From Allolobophora icterica (Eukaryota > Annelida > Clitellata > Crassiclitellata > Lumbricidae): a stretch of DNA of 64,000 bases. Position 1 is the stretch's first letter; each line of letters starts with the position of its first letter. The notes beneath the pieces were generated by a model. It was not told the origin of the DNA, did not search any database, and was given only the letters and a program-made list of their open reading frames with translations. The stretch spans positions 25,146,599-25,210,598 of the forward strand of contig OY744604.1 in the NCBI GenBank assembly GCA_963556255.1. Reading direction: 5' to 3'. Shown here one piece after another: positions 1-12,355 of this stretch. The position numbers and the translations under genes were made by a program.

Positions 1-43
1 TTTTAGCTAACATTTAGTTCTTGTATAATTTTGCACCATAGAC

Positions 44-448
44 TAGAGCTGTACCGATGCATTGGGAGCATTCGTAATCGGGCCGATTATTAGAGGAATC
101 GGCATAATCGGTATCGGCGAAAAAGTATCCGCGCCGATGTAAATTATTTTACAGTTGACGTTTTTTGCACAATAATCGTTACAAATAGGAAAATGACCCC
201 AAGGATCTATGTCTTGTTTCTTATTAATGATTTATATTTAGCATTGCACTACTTAGCAAACACCGTAGAAACCAAGAATCTATTATACACAGGACTGGAA
301 ACTCCTTAAATGCCCTTATACAACGTCGTATGCGTAGTTTTTGGGCGTTAATAAAATGATCGGCTTCATACGCGGTATCGGCTATTACAATAATCGGCTA
401 TATGCGGTATCGGAATAATCGGCAAAAAGCCTTATCGGTACAGCTCTA
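44..448. mobile_element. non-autonomous hAT-type element with perfect 8-bp TSD
   Basis: The ends are exact inverted repeats beginning TAGAGCTGTACCGAT and are flanked by identical 8-bp copies of CCATAGAC at 36-43 and 449-456. Subterminal sequence repeats short ATCGGC/ATAATCGG phrases. No transposase reading frame is present, so it is a 405-bp MITE. An 8-bp TSD is the signature of hAT elements; the TAGAG terminus is a known hAT variant. Confidence 0.88.
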
Positions 449-456
449 CCATAGAC

Positions 457-1047
457 AGGAATATATATAATGACGTGTATATATTATTAAACACATAATT
501 GGCAGGCATACTGGTGTTAGTTATTACATTTAGATATCAACTGATTAATGTGATATTTAGATTTCAATGATCAATAACTAATTTCAAATCTATGTATTTA
601 TTTACTAGGAGGTTACATATTCTAATTATTACTGCAAATTTTTTAGCATGCATGTATGTAACTGGAATTCATAATCATACCCTTTAAAAAGCTTTTGAAC
701 TTGTAATGAAATAAGTTTGCTGCTCGTTAACTGTCTGTACTGACTGAAGTTATCGTGTAGACACATTTACTTGCTTAGTATTATGTTTCCTAAAGCTGTT
801 AACACATAGTATTGGTTAGCATGCCATGCAAGAACTGCAGTGTAGCACTGAATATTGCCTTTTTCAGCATTATCCCTTTTTAAGCATAACCTGATTTACA
901 CACTGTATCACAATTTGTCTACCAACAATTTCGTATTCATGAACGAGTCCACACTATACTTATACTGGAGATTGTGTTTATCTCAAGGGGACCATACACC
1001 ATAAATTAGGTTAGGTATTAGTATATCAGCAGTTAATTGGTTTATAG
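457..1047. other. intron-like sequence, nothing recognised
   Basis: AT-rich sequence between the first hAT element and the first recognised ZZEF1-like exon. It has no long reading frame or repeat structure and is probably an intron of the left gene. Confidence 0.5.
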
Positions 1048-1235
1048 GTTTGACTGTGGATTCGCAAAGTCTGTGGCTGTTGGCACTTGTCATCAAAGCG
1101 TCTCTACAGTCCGTGAACAACTGTCAATCGAAAGATAATCTATATCTTTATGAGAACTCATTTCTTCAGTGTCTCAGTCATCTGGCTTCACTTGGAACTG
1201 GTTTATCAAAAAGTCTTCTTCTCAGAGACCTTGAG
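1048..1235 (+). CDS. ZZEF1-like: left ZZEF1-like exon with LLRDLE motif
   Basis: Acceptor tttatag and a perfect donor (gag/gtgagt). Enters with two bases completing a codon and leaves in phase 0. Encodes a helical segment containing QSLWLLALVIKASLQS and ending in GTGLSKSLLLRDLE. Human ZZEF1 has GTGFSKTWLLRDLE at the equivalent place. Confidence 0.9.
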
Positions 1236-4200
1236 GTGAGTAAGTCTGGACAGATGGAAGAACTTTGAATATGGGTGTTATTATACTTTTCTTGCTTCAG
1301 TGATGCTCAAAGTGACATTTTGATAACTTTCAGTTACACATTAGAACTGTCTATGGTAAGCTGCATTAAGAGTTTTTGGAATAAGCCAGAAATGATTTAA
1401 CATTATTATTGTAAGATATTTTGCATTCTCTGTTGACTTTATACGAACACATGTTGGAATGTATTCTATGTCTTTGTGAGAACGACGTTGAGTGAGAGTG
1501 AAAGCGGTTTGATTTACCTGAATTAGTATTATTATTATTATTGTTATTGTTATTGCTATTATTGTTATTTTTATTATTTTTCAAACGTAGTATTATTCCC
1601 TCAAGCTGTCAAAACTAATGTCTGGAGAAAATTATATGGTTATTGTTATTATTTTTCTAAACAGTTTTTAAGCACCACTATCTAATGAACAAGCATCCAT
1701 CTATGGCACTGTGCAAGTGTGAGTGAAAGACTTGCTCAAGGTCTTTACATAGTTACCGTCTCACTGGAGGCTAAAACCTGTACTCTCCACGTTATTAGGC
1801 AAGTAGTCTAACCCAGCGGTTCTCAAAGCGGTGGTCACCGATCCGTGAAACAATCCTTAAAAATTCATAATTTTTCAACTTATTCTTGAAAATGTATAAT
1901 ATTTCAAATGTATTTGAATTAAAAGCAGAAATCATTGACAATATTTATTTTAAAATGAAATATTACAGTATAATATATCCACAAGTTCTAAATATATTAA
2001 AAAATGGTGTCAGTAAACATTCAATTTTGTTTGTCAGTTGGCATTACATAACACTACAAAGTTGACCCTCTGGCAAAAGAAAATGAGTAACATTTCAAGT
2101 TCATTTGTTGCTTTCTGTTCTTGTTTATATCATCAAAAGGGGCGATAATTGAGTAGACATAGTAGAACAGACGCTTGTTATTAAAAACTTCTTTTTAAAA
2201 ATTAATCCTTATGAACACAAATAAACAAAAGCAATCCAGTCTGGACCGTAAGTAGTAAAATTACAGAAAAAAACGTGATCACTCTGGCCCTGAGAGCGAA
2301 CAAGAGAGCAATTATAATTGCCAAGTCGGGTTATTGGTTGCCGAGCCACGAAATGTCTAACCGGAATCACAATTTTGATGGTACCCAAATTAAATTTTAA
2401 ATTGTATACAGTGTAAATTGTAAAACATACAAAAAGCGAGAACACGACACATTGTTCATACATAATAAATCGTTTTAAAGATGAAACAGCAACAAAAGTG
2501 CAGTTTGTAATAAACAGTGACAATAACTTATTATGAAGTCAAAATTTTAATATAGCATGCATTTAATGTACAGTGTAAGCTGGTGTCGCAAGCGCTGGTC
2601 CGCGGTAGGGCCGCTAAAGCAACTACCGGTCCGCAGCATCAGAAAGTTTGAGAACCACTGGTCTAACCAATCAGCTATTGTGTACCGCAAGCTGTAGGTA
2701 GCAGCGGCCTCCATGAATAGTCATAATATTTAATAATTAGTAGCATCTATCGCGGCAGTGTTAAATGCACAAGGTATAACTGATGGCACAACATACCAAG
2801 CCATAATCAGGTCAATATCCTGTAGATCAGTCCTAAATCCTGAAGAACAGTGGTCATGGTCACAGTGGAGTTGAGCCCCGAGCAATATCGCACAGTATAT
2901 GTAACCAGTGCTTTTTTTCAGCCGGAACGCGCCGGAACGGCGTTCCCGCACCTTTTTTCAGCTACTAAAAATAATTTATTTATTTTAATAATAAAAACAA
3001 TAATTTAGTTATTTTAATTTAGTTTCAGTGTTTTGAACTGCTTTCAGTGTTTATTGATACCCTTCCCAACCCCCAACCCCGTTTTTCTCAGGATTTTAGC
3101 CCGCCCATAATTGTTCCGTTCCGGAACCTATTCTTCCGTTCCGGAACCTTTTTTCTAGAAAAAAAGCACTGTATGTAACTATAATTAATGCATTTTAATT
3201 TGTTTGTTGGTCTTTTTCTTTTTAATGAATTTAACCTGGGACTAAGATTGCAATCTTAGTCCCAGATTTAACTGGTTCAGATGGAGAAAACCACCGACCT
3301 ATTAGGTGCATGTGTGTAAGTAAAAGATGATTCATATAGCACCTGTGTGTTTTAATGAGAAACTAAAAGTAGGTATTATAACGTTTTGCTTACATGGTAT
3401 AGCGTTTTGCTTACATGACAGATCCTGTCTCTCGAGTTGAATAAACGCAGTCAGAAGGAGCCAGGTCTCACTGCAGAGCCTGAAGTGGTTGCCACGACTG
3501 CTGGAGAAGATACAGCTGTGGATAACAATGATAATGGTGATGAAGATAATGCTGTGGCATCTTCCTCCAGTGAAGATGAAGATGACCACGAGTTGAGGCG
3601 CCAGTCACTAGAATCTGGGGTAAGACAACAGAATGTCATTGGTTTACAGTGGGTTCTAGGACAATTCGGCGCCGGACAATTCCGCGCGGACAATTCGGCG
3701 CGGACAATTCGGTGCAGATAATTCGGCGCGGACAACTGGGAGAATATTTAAAATTTTTATTCAAAGTTAAAATACAATGAAATCTAATCATGTTATAACA
3801 GGTAATGTTTGCATCTAACAGGTAATCTAACAGGTAACCTAAGACCACACTACTGTGCATAATCAAAAAGTCAAAATGAAAGTCTGAAACGTGGTCCAGA
3901 CGTTTTCTGAAAACGTAATTACAGGTATAATTTTATGTGATTAATGTAATATACTAAGTTAATTTTGTGGCTAAAGTAAGCAATGCATGCGCGGTTTCCG
4001 TAATTTAAGACCACACTCCGCAACGGGAAGATCCAAATCCCTATATTTCTTCTTCCTCAGAGGAGGATCCTCGCCTGCAGTTAGACGCTCGTCATTCATT
4101 TGACTGATATTCTGTAACTGTTGCAGTTTGACTACTTGTTGCGGCAGAGTTGGATTGGCGATTTGAACTGACCAAGCAGATGCATTATACCAACTGTCGA

Positions 4201-7200
4201 CTGCGTGGGTGCGGCCCGAATCCCCTAAACCCGAATCCCCGAAACGAATTTCGGCCGGATCCCCGAAATCGAAATCGACATTGACAAGCCTAATTAGGAT
4301 GCACGTGGCCTCAGAGATGCATAAAGGCCATGCTAGGTCTATGTCATGTATCTGAGTTCAAATAGTTTTCGGGATTTCGCCGGCTTTCTATAAAACCGTT
4401 TTCGGGAAATGGGGCAGTTAGGGGCCATCCACATATTACGTACGCACTTAGGGGGGGAGGGGGTCGGATTTTGGCGATTTTGCGTACGGGTGCGAACGGG
4501 GGTGGGGGAGGGGGGGTAACAAAATGTGTACGTACCCAAAATAAATTTCTAATTATGACGTCCACATTAGCCTATTTATAACTCTGTATTATCCTATAGT
4601 CGTCCCATGGCATTTTATTACATTATATAAAAGCCATGTGCAGTTATTCTGTGCTGTGAACGACACCTATAATTTGTCTATATTGGCCCTTCAATAATCT
4701 GGCCTAAAGTGCAGACAGGCTGCCTGGAGACACTTTCTGCAGCTGGTCATCGGGGGGGGGGGGTGCGCCAAGCGTACGTACTCAGGGGGGGTGGTGGAAG
4801 AAAGTACGCTTGCGAACAGGGGGGGAGGGGGTCCAATTTCCCCGGATTTTTGTGTACGTAATTTATGGATGGCCCCTTATGTATTTTCAGCATTTTCGGG
4901 GATTCGGGTCGACCCCGACTGCATTGTTAGTGCTAAGATTATCTTGACGCACTGCTTCATAGCAATCCCAGATGTCTGAGGGGTAAAGAGCAGCATTTCT
5001 TCGTCGTCGCACTTGTCTTCCAATGAACGTATCTTCATAGTTGAGCAGTTGATCGACTTCTGGGAGTGTTTCGAGGGTTGTCAATTCTTTTCTTAATGGC
5101 AACTTTGTCATTGTTTGGTACCTAGGCCAGAGCTACTAGCATTCAGATGTGCATCGCATAGTCGGGTTAGTTTTTGTATCTTACAAGCGCTTGAATCTAA
5201 TGCCAAATACACTGCCAAAAGTGGAAATGGCAACCGTGAATCTCCGTAAATTTAACTATGAATAAAAATTTGAAATATTCTCCTAGTTTTCCGCACCGAT
5301 TTGTCCGGTTACCGTTGTCAATGTTTGGTATTTAGGCTTGTGTCAATGTTTGTTTGATGTCCTTAATTTATCTAACTGTCTGCTCTTCTTAAATAATTCT
5401 GTGAAAAATTCTTATACTGTTTCAACAGTGCATCCTGTGTATACTACATTCTGAGTATTTATGTCTCATTTTACTATGTCTCATCCAAACTTTAGACGTC
5501 TTTGAGAAGCTCTTATCATGTGCTTTATAAAAGCCCAGATGCACACATACATCTAAGCACTCATGTTTTTATCAGTCCTTCTACCTCCATCTACTTGTCT
5601 GCATGCTTGGAGGCGAGTGTGTGTAGTTATCGTGATAGGCATTCAGTTTAAGCTTTTGTTTCCTAAGATATTTAAGCAGTTTCTGTTTTGCCCTCTTTTG
5701 ATTGATGGGTTGATTGGTTATTACTAGCTTTAAAACACTTACCTGTAGCCTACTTTCACAGAATTTTAGGAAGTCTGTTTTTATGGAAATGCTTTTCTTC
5801 CAACAGATGAGTTTTCCGATAAATACGGAAGAGGATGCAACTGAGGACAACATTTGGGGTAATATTCGGAGGTATGTTTTTAATTAATTATTTGCTTTAA
5901 CTTGTAATTAAGCTAATTTAATCAATCAGCATATATTGAGCAGAGTAAATGGCATTTGATTAAAAATTGTCAGTATTGGAAATAATTATTAAATTTAATG
6001 TACCATAATTAATTACAACTAAGCAAAGTTTATTCTAATGAACAGTTATGTAGCTTGATGAGTCTTCTTTGTGTCACTATTAGTACTGATTATTTACTAA
6101 CACATTTGATGCACTCATTAGTTGTCACTTTAGGAATTTAAAACAGGGAAAATGCCATTGAAATTTCTTTAGATACAACCATTCTTACTCAAAATGGAAT
6201 GTCCCACATAATGTGTGCGGCATTTCTTAAATTCTTACCCTCTCTGAAAATCTAAAAGCTGTGAAAGATTAGTGACAAGCGTCTGTCTGAACTTTTCTAA
6301 TGCATCAACAGTAATGATGCACTATTTACCTGATCACCAGGGTGGAGGGAAAGTTATAGATGAATTGTTTTTAAGGAATCTTCAATTGGCAGGGGGTGCA
6401 AAACTCGTGTATAGAAAGTAGTTTTGTAAGCATAAAATATCTTGCCTCTAGGATTATGTTTTGAGGTGCCCTAGCTGTCAAACCTTATCTCATTATAACC
6501 GAGAAATTGAGATCTTCCGTAATGTGTTAAACTGTGTATGTAATATGCTGTAACCTCACTTTTATGAATGGACTACTCTATGCAAAGTTATTGTAACTTA
6601 AACATTAAATATTGCAAGTTCTGCAACTGAAATTAGTTTGATTAGAAATGTCTGCTGAAAAATATTTCTGTCAAGTTACCTCGATTCACTGTTCAAACGT
6701 ACCTACGTCACTCAAAAATCAGATTTAATATCAAACGTTTTAGTTAAGCTTCTTGACTCTGTTCTGTTCCATACATATCCATCTTTTTGATCTTCGTTAC
6801 ACACAGACGATGGCTCTTCAGTTGCAAGTCTGATGCAGTGATGCATCGTTTAGTTGCTTGGGTATGACAAGGAAACTTTGGAAATTCATTTATGGTTTCA
6901 GTCGTGTTCTTGTTCTTGACAAGTTCCAGAATTTCCTCGCCTTGTAAGAGGAGGTTCACATCTGTTGGTTTCTTTCCAACTTATCAAGTCAACATAGTCT
7001 GTAGCAGCAAAGTTCATGGTTGGCACACGGAACTGTCGGACTGCAGTAGATGTGCCTTGATTCCTTGCAGCTAATATCCTCTGGGATGCTAGTTCTCTTA
7101 CATATGTCATCAGTTAACATCGCATGCAGAAGAGTCTCAATATTGGTCCAAAGAAGGCATTCCTTTGTATTACAGCATATCTTTGGACAGGTCTATTAAA

Positions 7201-7818
7201 ATGCAATCATTCGATAAAGATGGTAGAACCTTCTGTGCAGGAAGATGCGGTCTTGATGTGGAACCAGACTGGAGCACATACCTTTATAATGAATTTTGTG
7301 ATAGTGACAAGTTGTTCTGATGGTTTTGCAGACGACACATAGAAGCGCAGAATTCTGTTAGCAGCTATAATCCATCTTGAATGAACTACTGGAGCTGGTT
7401 TTCGATTAGCAACTTCATCAGGGCATTTCCGAACAGCTATAGCTTGACATATTATATTGTACAGATACTTCTTATCGGTGCTTAGATAGGCATTATCAGC
7501 ACACGGAAAATTGTCAAGTGCAATTGCTATAAAGGGAACTACTGACATGTTTCGCCCTTACTTTCCTGTGCACCGACAGATCATTACCACCTCTGCCCTC
7601 GGTTGCATGATTTCAACCTGCCTCTTAAAATGGCCAAATTATTTTTATATCGCGGTCCTTTATAGAAATGTACATTAATCTGGGAGGAACTATTCAAATA
7701 ATCGATTGCCAATAAGCCAATTCCATGGCATACTGGTTAAATCGTCTGGGCTTAAACATACCAAATTGCGTTTGCATCAGCTTGTAATTTCTGATTAAAC
7801 GAATAATCGAATTGAATA

Positions 7819-7898
<80 letters not shown>

Positions 7899-10800
7899 AA
7901 TATAAACAAAAGCTATGCAGAATAAGTCAACCAACTCCTTTAACTGGTTCAGTTATTCTTCTTTTCTAGGAGAATTTAATTTTCTCTTCTTTTCTAGGGG
8001 GCATGCAAAGAAGAAGCGGCGTCAAACAACACAGAAAAAAGGAGAAATTGACACTGGCGTTGAGATTGGAAGATACATTTCTGATCTATTACATGCAGAA
8101 ATGTACACTTGTCTCTCTTTCTAATTTCTTACTTTATTCACTTGACTTAAATTACAAAAAACCTAAATAGTAATTGGTAAGTAATGATTAACCACGAATT
8201 AATCGAGAATTTCTCTGTAATGTGACGATAATCTTCAGGAACTTCTTATTTGTACATTTACTGCAATTAGACAAATAAATACAAGTTTTACCTATACGTG
8301 AAATTGTCATAAATAATGGTAATATTAATAAAGTAATAATGACATTTATATTTGCTTCAAAGTATTGATTTATTTCATTCGTTTATGTTACATCAGAGAA
8401 ATTGATGAGTGTATAGAAGAATCCAATCCAGAGAAGCCGTGTCTGATTTCAACAAGTGGAGATGCAGATGAGAAGATGGTGAGAAAGCAGAAAGAGAAAA
8501 GCTCTGGTCTGGTGGTGAAACTTCTCAGTTCCAAGGAAAAGGGACTTCTTACAAAGGCAAGATTGACAATTGCCTCAGTTGTTTTTTTAACAGATAGTGA
8601 TACTAATACATTTTAAAACCTCAAGGACATCTGATTGAGCAAGTGCCATATCCTTACTCTGCTCTGGTGTCCCAGGCTAATGTCTTGGTCTCAAGCCCTC
8701 TTGACTGGACAATTTGCTTTCTTTCTGAATCGCCATAGAGTACATATTTCTTTTCAATCACACTCATTTCAGATTTCGTCTTCAACAAAGGTTATTTAGA
8801 ATTATTTAGAAAAGGCAGCAAGTTGAGTAAAAGTTCTGAAAACGGGGACCATTTTTCGAAAGTGCTTTCATGGCCCGCAACTAAAGTGGAGCTGCAGAGA
8901 ACTTTTCTCAGAGATTACAACAAAGATAATCTGCATGGGAGCAGCTATTATGTATTTATATGTAATGTATGCATAGAATTATATGGCACATCCATGCATG
9001 TCGCTGAATGCATGCATACATTTGTAGGTGAACCGTGCATTGGCTATCCTGTATGCTCGGAAGCTGTTGATGGCTCTGGTCTCCGAATGTCCAGAGGACA
9101 GAGCAGTGGAATTCTTTACAACCGGTAGTCTTCCAGAATGCAAACACATCTCCAGTATCTTCTTCATCCTCCCTCTGCTTGTTGGTCTGGAGGGAGATAA
9201 GATACTGCAAAAGGTTAGCCCCAGACAGAGGTCGTAATACTAATAGACATCTACCAGTAAATTGGAGTTTCAGTTGATATGGCAGTTGTTGTTTGCTTAT
9301 AATGTTGCCGTTGATAGTGATAAGACAGTCGAAAAATTTCTTGGTATGTTAAGCTAGCTTATGGTAAGATCTGATTTAGGTGATAGGTGGGCATGGTAGC
9401 CAAATGGTTAGAGCACTTGGCCTGTAATGTGAAGAGTATGGGTTCGAGCTTTCTCCAAATTGGTCACTGTTTAGAGACCATGAGCAAGTCCTTCTTGCAT
9501 GTGTTCTGTGATATGGTGCAATTCTGAGCTATTGAAGGAGAGCAATATAAAGTGCAGTTGTATTGTATTGTATATTTGAGGAAGTCTGTTTACTGCTTAG
9601 TGATTATAAGCTCTTGCTTGAGTTTTTTAAGTTGATCCAACTTCTGTTAGATAGTTCAGTTGACGTACAGTCACAACAGCCAGATGTGATCAGTTGCACA
9701 ATTGCACCTTATGGGAATTGACTTACTCATATTGTGCTGCTTTGTGAATCTCAGATGGCACAATATGTTCTTGTGATGATGATCATGATCATGATGATGA
9801 TCATGATTATGATGATCATGATCATGATCATGATCATTATGATGATTATTAAGAATACGATGATGATAATAATAATAATGATGGTGATGATGATGACGAT
9901 GATGTTGTGCAACTTTTGACGTAGGTTATGACGAAGGTCGTCAACTGTTGTCAGCCAAATGATATCGTTTCCATAGCGGTTGCATCCAGCTTCTTTGTTG
10001 CTGCAACTGAGGGCCAGGTGGTAACTGTGTCAAAGCAGCTTCCTCCTCCCCTTCTATTTAAGTCCGATGAGAACGCAGTCTCCAACAGCCGTAGCTTCAT
10101 GGATGAAGTCTATATTCCAGGTGCAACCACACTCCAAGTCGAACTAGACAAGAGGTACTTGTCAGAATTATATCAGTGGTTGTTATTAAATTGCTGTTGT
10201 TAGAATTATGGGTATGTATGTATGTATGTATGTATGTATGTATGTATGTATGTATGTATGTATGTATGTGTTCATGTACGTATGTTGTATGAATTTATGT
10301 TTGGATGCATGTATTTGTATGTGTGTGTATGTAATGTATGTGCTCATAACATGTATGCATTGATGTGTGTATCATTTCATATCATATATTGTTATTTATA
10401 AGGCGTTGCTCACTGTATAGACTATTCAGGGGCTCTCTCAGCATGACATCCCCAAGTGATAAGGAAGGTCTTCAGGCAGCGGAGAGAAGAGGGCGAGATC
10501 CCAAAGAATATCTTGCTACGGAGTGAGGGTGCAAGTCATTCCATAAAGAAGGGCCAAGTATGGCAAAACACCATGCTGAGTCATCGATGTCCTAGCCCGA
10601 AGGACAAGGAGATGAAGGTGGTCAGCAGTCCGAAGAGGGTGGGAAGAGACAGCAGAGAGAGGTTTACACATTAGATCACAGAGGTACTTAGGAGCTTTTC
10701 CCTGTTGAGTCCTAGAGACCAGAAGAAGGATCTTGTATTGGATGCAGGAAGTAACAGGAAACAAGTGAAGAACATCGGTCATAAAGGTAGTTTTGTGAGA

Positions 10801-12324
10801 GAAGCAATGAAAACGGGCAATGAGCCTGGCAGCTGCGTTCAGTACAGACTGTATGGACGAAGACCGTGCCTTAGGGAGCCCAGCAAAAAATGAATTCAAT
10901 AGTCAGTGAGGCAGCAAATGAAGGCATGGACCATAGTAATAAACACAGAAGGGGAAACTGATCTCCTGGCGGCCCTCAAACGCCTCTGGTGATAGAAACA
11001 GAAGCGCTTCAGGTGGGAGAGTTGTTAAGGAAACGAGAGAGTGCTATCGAGGGTGACGGCCATGTCCCAGACACTGGATGAGAATGAAAAATTAGGGTAT
11101 TGTGACGACAGAAGTGGGAAATCAAGTTTAGAAAGTTGCTGTTTAGTGCCAAACCAGATCATTTGGGTCTTAGCAGAGTTAAGGTTAAATCGATTTGAGT
11201 ACATACAAGACTGGAGATCATGTAACAGGGAATCAATGGATCGAATGAGGGAGATTTGCTCATGGGGGTGTCTTGGAAAAAAATCTGAACGTCATCTGCA
11301 TACACCATACTCAACCCTATCCCAGGCAGTTCTTCTCCAAGGACAACCCTCTGACTATGATCAGAGAGGTAAGATTTAAACCATAAAAGAGGGAGACCAC
11401 AAGACAGTTCAAGATGCCAAAGTAGGATCTCATGGTCTACCATGTCGAAGGCCGAGGAAACATCAAAGAGTGCCAAGCGTCAAAAGAAACCTGTCGATGG
11501 TAGTGCAAATGTTCGAGAAGGGCCAGGTTGGCAGTGGAGACCTAGATTTGTAAACAACAACCAATTTAACAATGGTCAGCTAACCAAACCAATTAAATTA
11601 ACAACCACAAACCAAATTGAGAGGTACTTGAAAAAAGAGGCTGGATAAAGCCTAAGATAAACTGCAAACGAGAAGTAAAACGAGCAGAGCTGTGTGTATA
11701 TGTGTTTGTATGTGTGTAGAAACTTAATACAGCACAAGATTAGTATACACAGGATGCTGCAAAAACGACTATTGAACTCATCTGAGCAAGTGCATTGTTT
11801 AACACAGTGTGAAAATTTTTCCTGAGAAGAATCAAATCTAACAGTACATTTGGTGCTGAATTTTTTCACATAATACTCAGAAACTGCAAATTTTTAACTT
11901 AACATGTAATGCATGTGTACTTTATATTAATTATTTGCATAAATACATGTTGAGTTGCATAATATTTGTTTGAGATTATGTTGTGGTCATTAAGTAATTA
12001 ATGTAGATTTGATTTCACGTGGATCAACCTTGTGCTTAAGCTGTTATGTTGTCTGATATGTTATATATTTTTGTGTAGCTCGTGTGCTGAATGCGAGGTG
12101 GAACTTGTGTTCTCATCTTCGTCTGACTTGACTAAGAACAAGCAATGCTTTTCTGGACATTCTTCTGAGAACTGGGAAAATTTTACAATTAAAGGTATGG
12201 CATTTCAGACCAGCAGTTATATTTGATTACATTTATCCATGGGAAGAGTCATACATTTACACGTTTGGTTAATTGATTTTTTTTATGACTGGAGGCTGAC
12301 TAATATATATATATACACATATAT

Positions 12325-12355
<31 letters not shown>

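Larger units (their letters stand above)
4030..5111 (-). pseudogene. MULE transposase remnant, C-terminal region, interrupted
   Basis: Minus strand. 5111 down to about 4916 encodes a stretch ending SDIWDCYEAV...NLSTNNAV. After removing the 4207-4915 insertion and one TSD copy the frame continues without a break into SWYNASAWSVQIANPTLPQQ and a basic PPLRKKKYRDL tail down to about 4030. The insertion therefore hit a once-intact transposase. Only the C-terminal part of the family remains, so it is inactive. Confidence 0.72.
3658..5310 (-). mobile_element. MULE-type transposon with transposase remnant and nested insertions
   Basis: The left end has repeated GGACAATTCGGCGCG phrases; the right end carries their reverse complement (CCGCACCGATTTGTCC). 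About 45 bp inside both ends match as inverted repeats around GGAGAATATTT. The minus-strand transposase remnant at 4030-5111 has WDCYEAV, then TNNAV and WYNA, the order seen in FLYWCH-associated MULE transposases (TNN..EGWHN). It is broken by the nested element at 4207-4915. Outer boundaries are approximate; no clean TSD was found. Confidence 0.75.

Noticed and set aside
7694..7934. Poly-Ser and poly-Ile frames
   Set aside because: Products of the (GAT)n microsatellite.
9385..9470. Possible tRNA gene (A and B boxes)
   Set aside because: No cloverleaf stem pairing; multiple diverged copies with common tails show a SINE.
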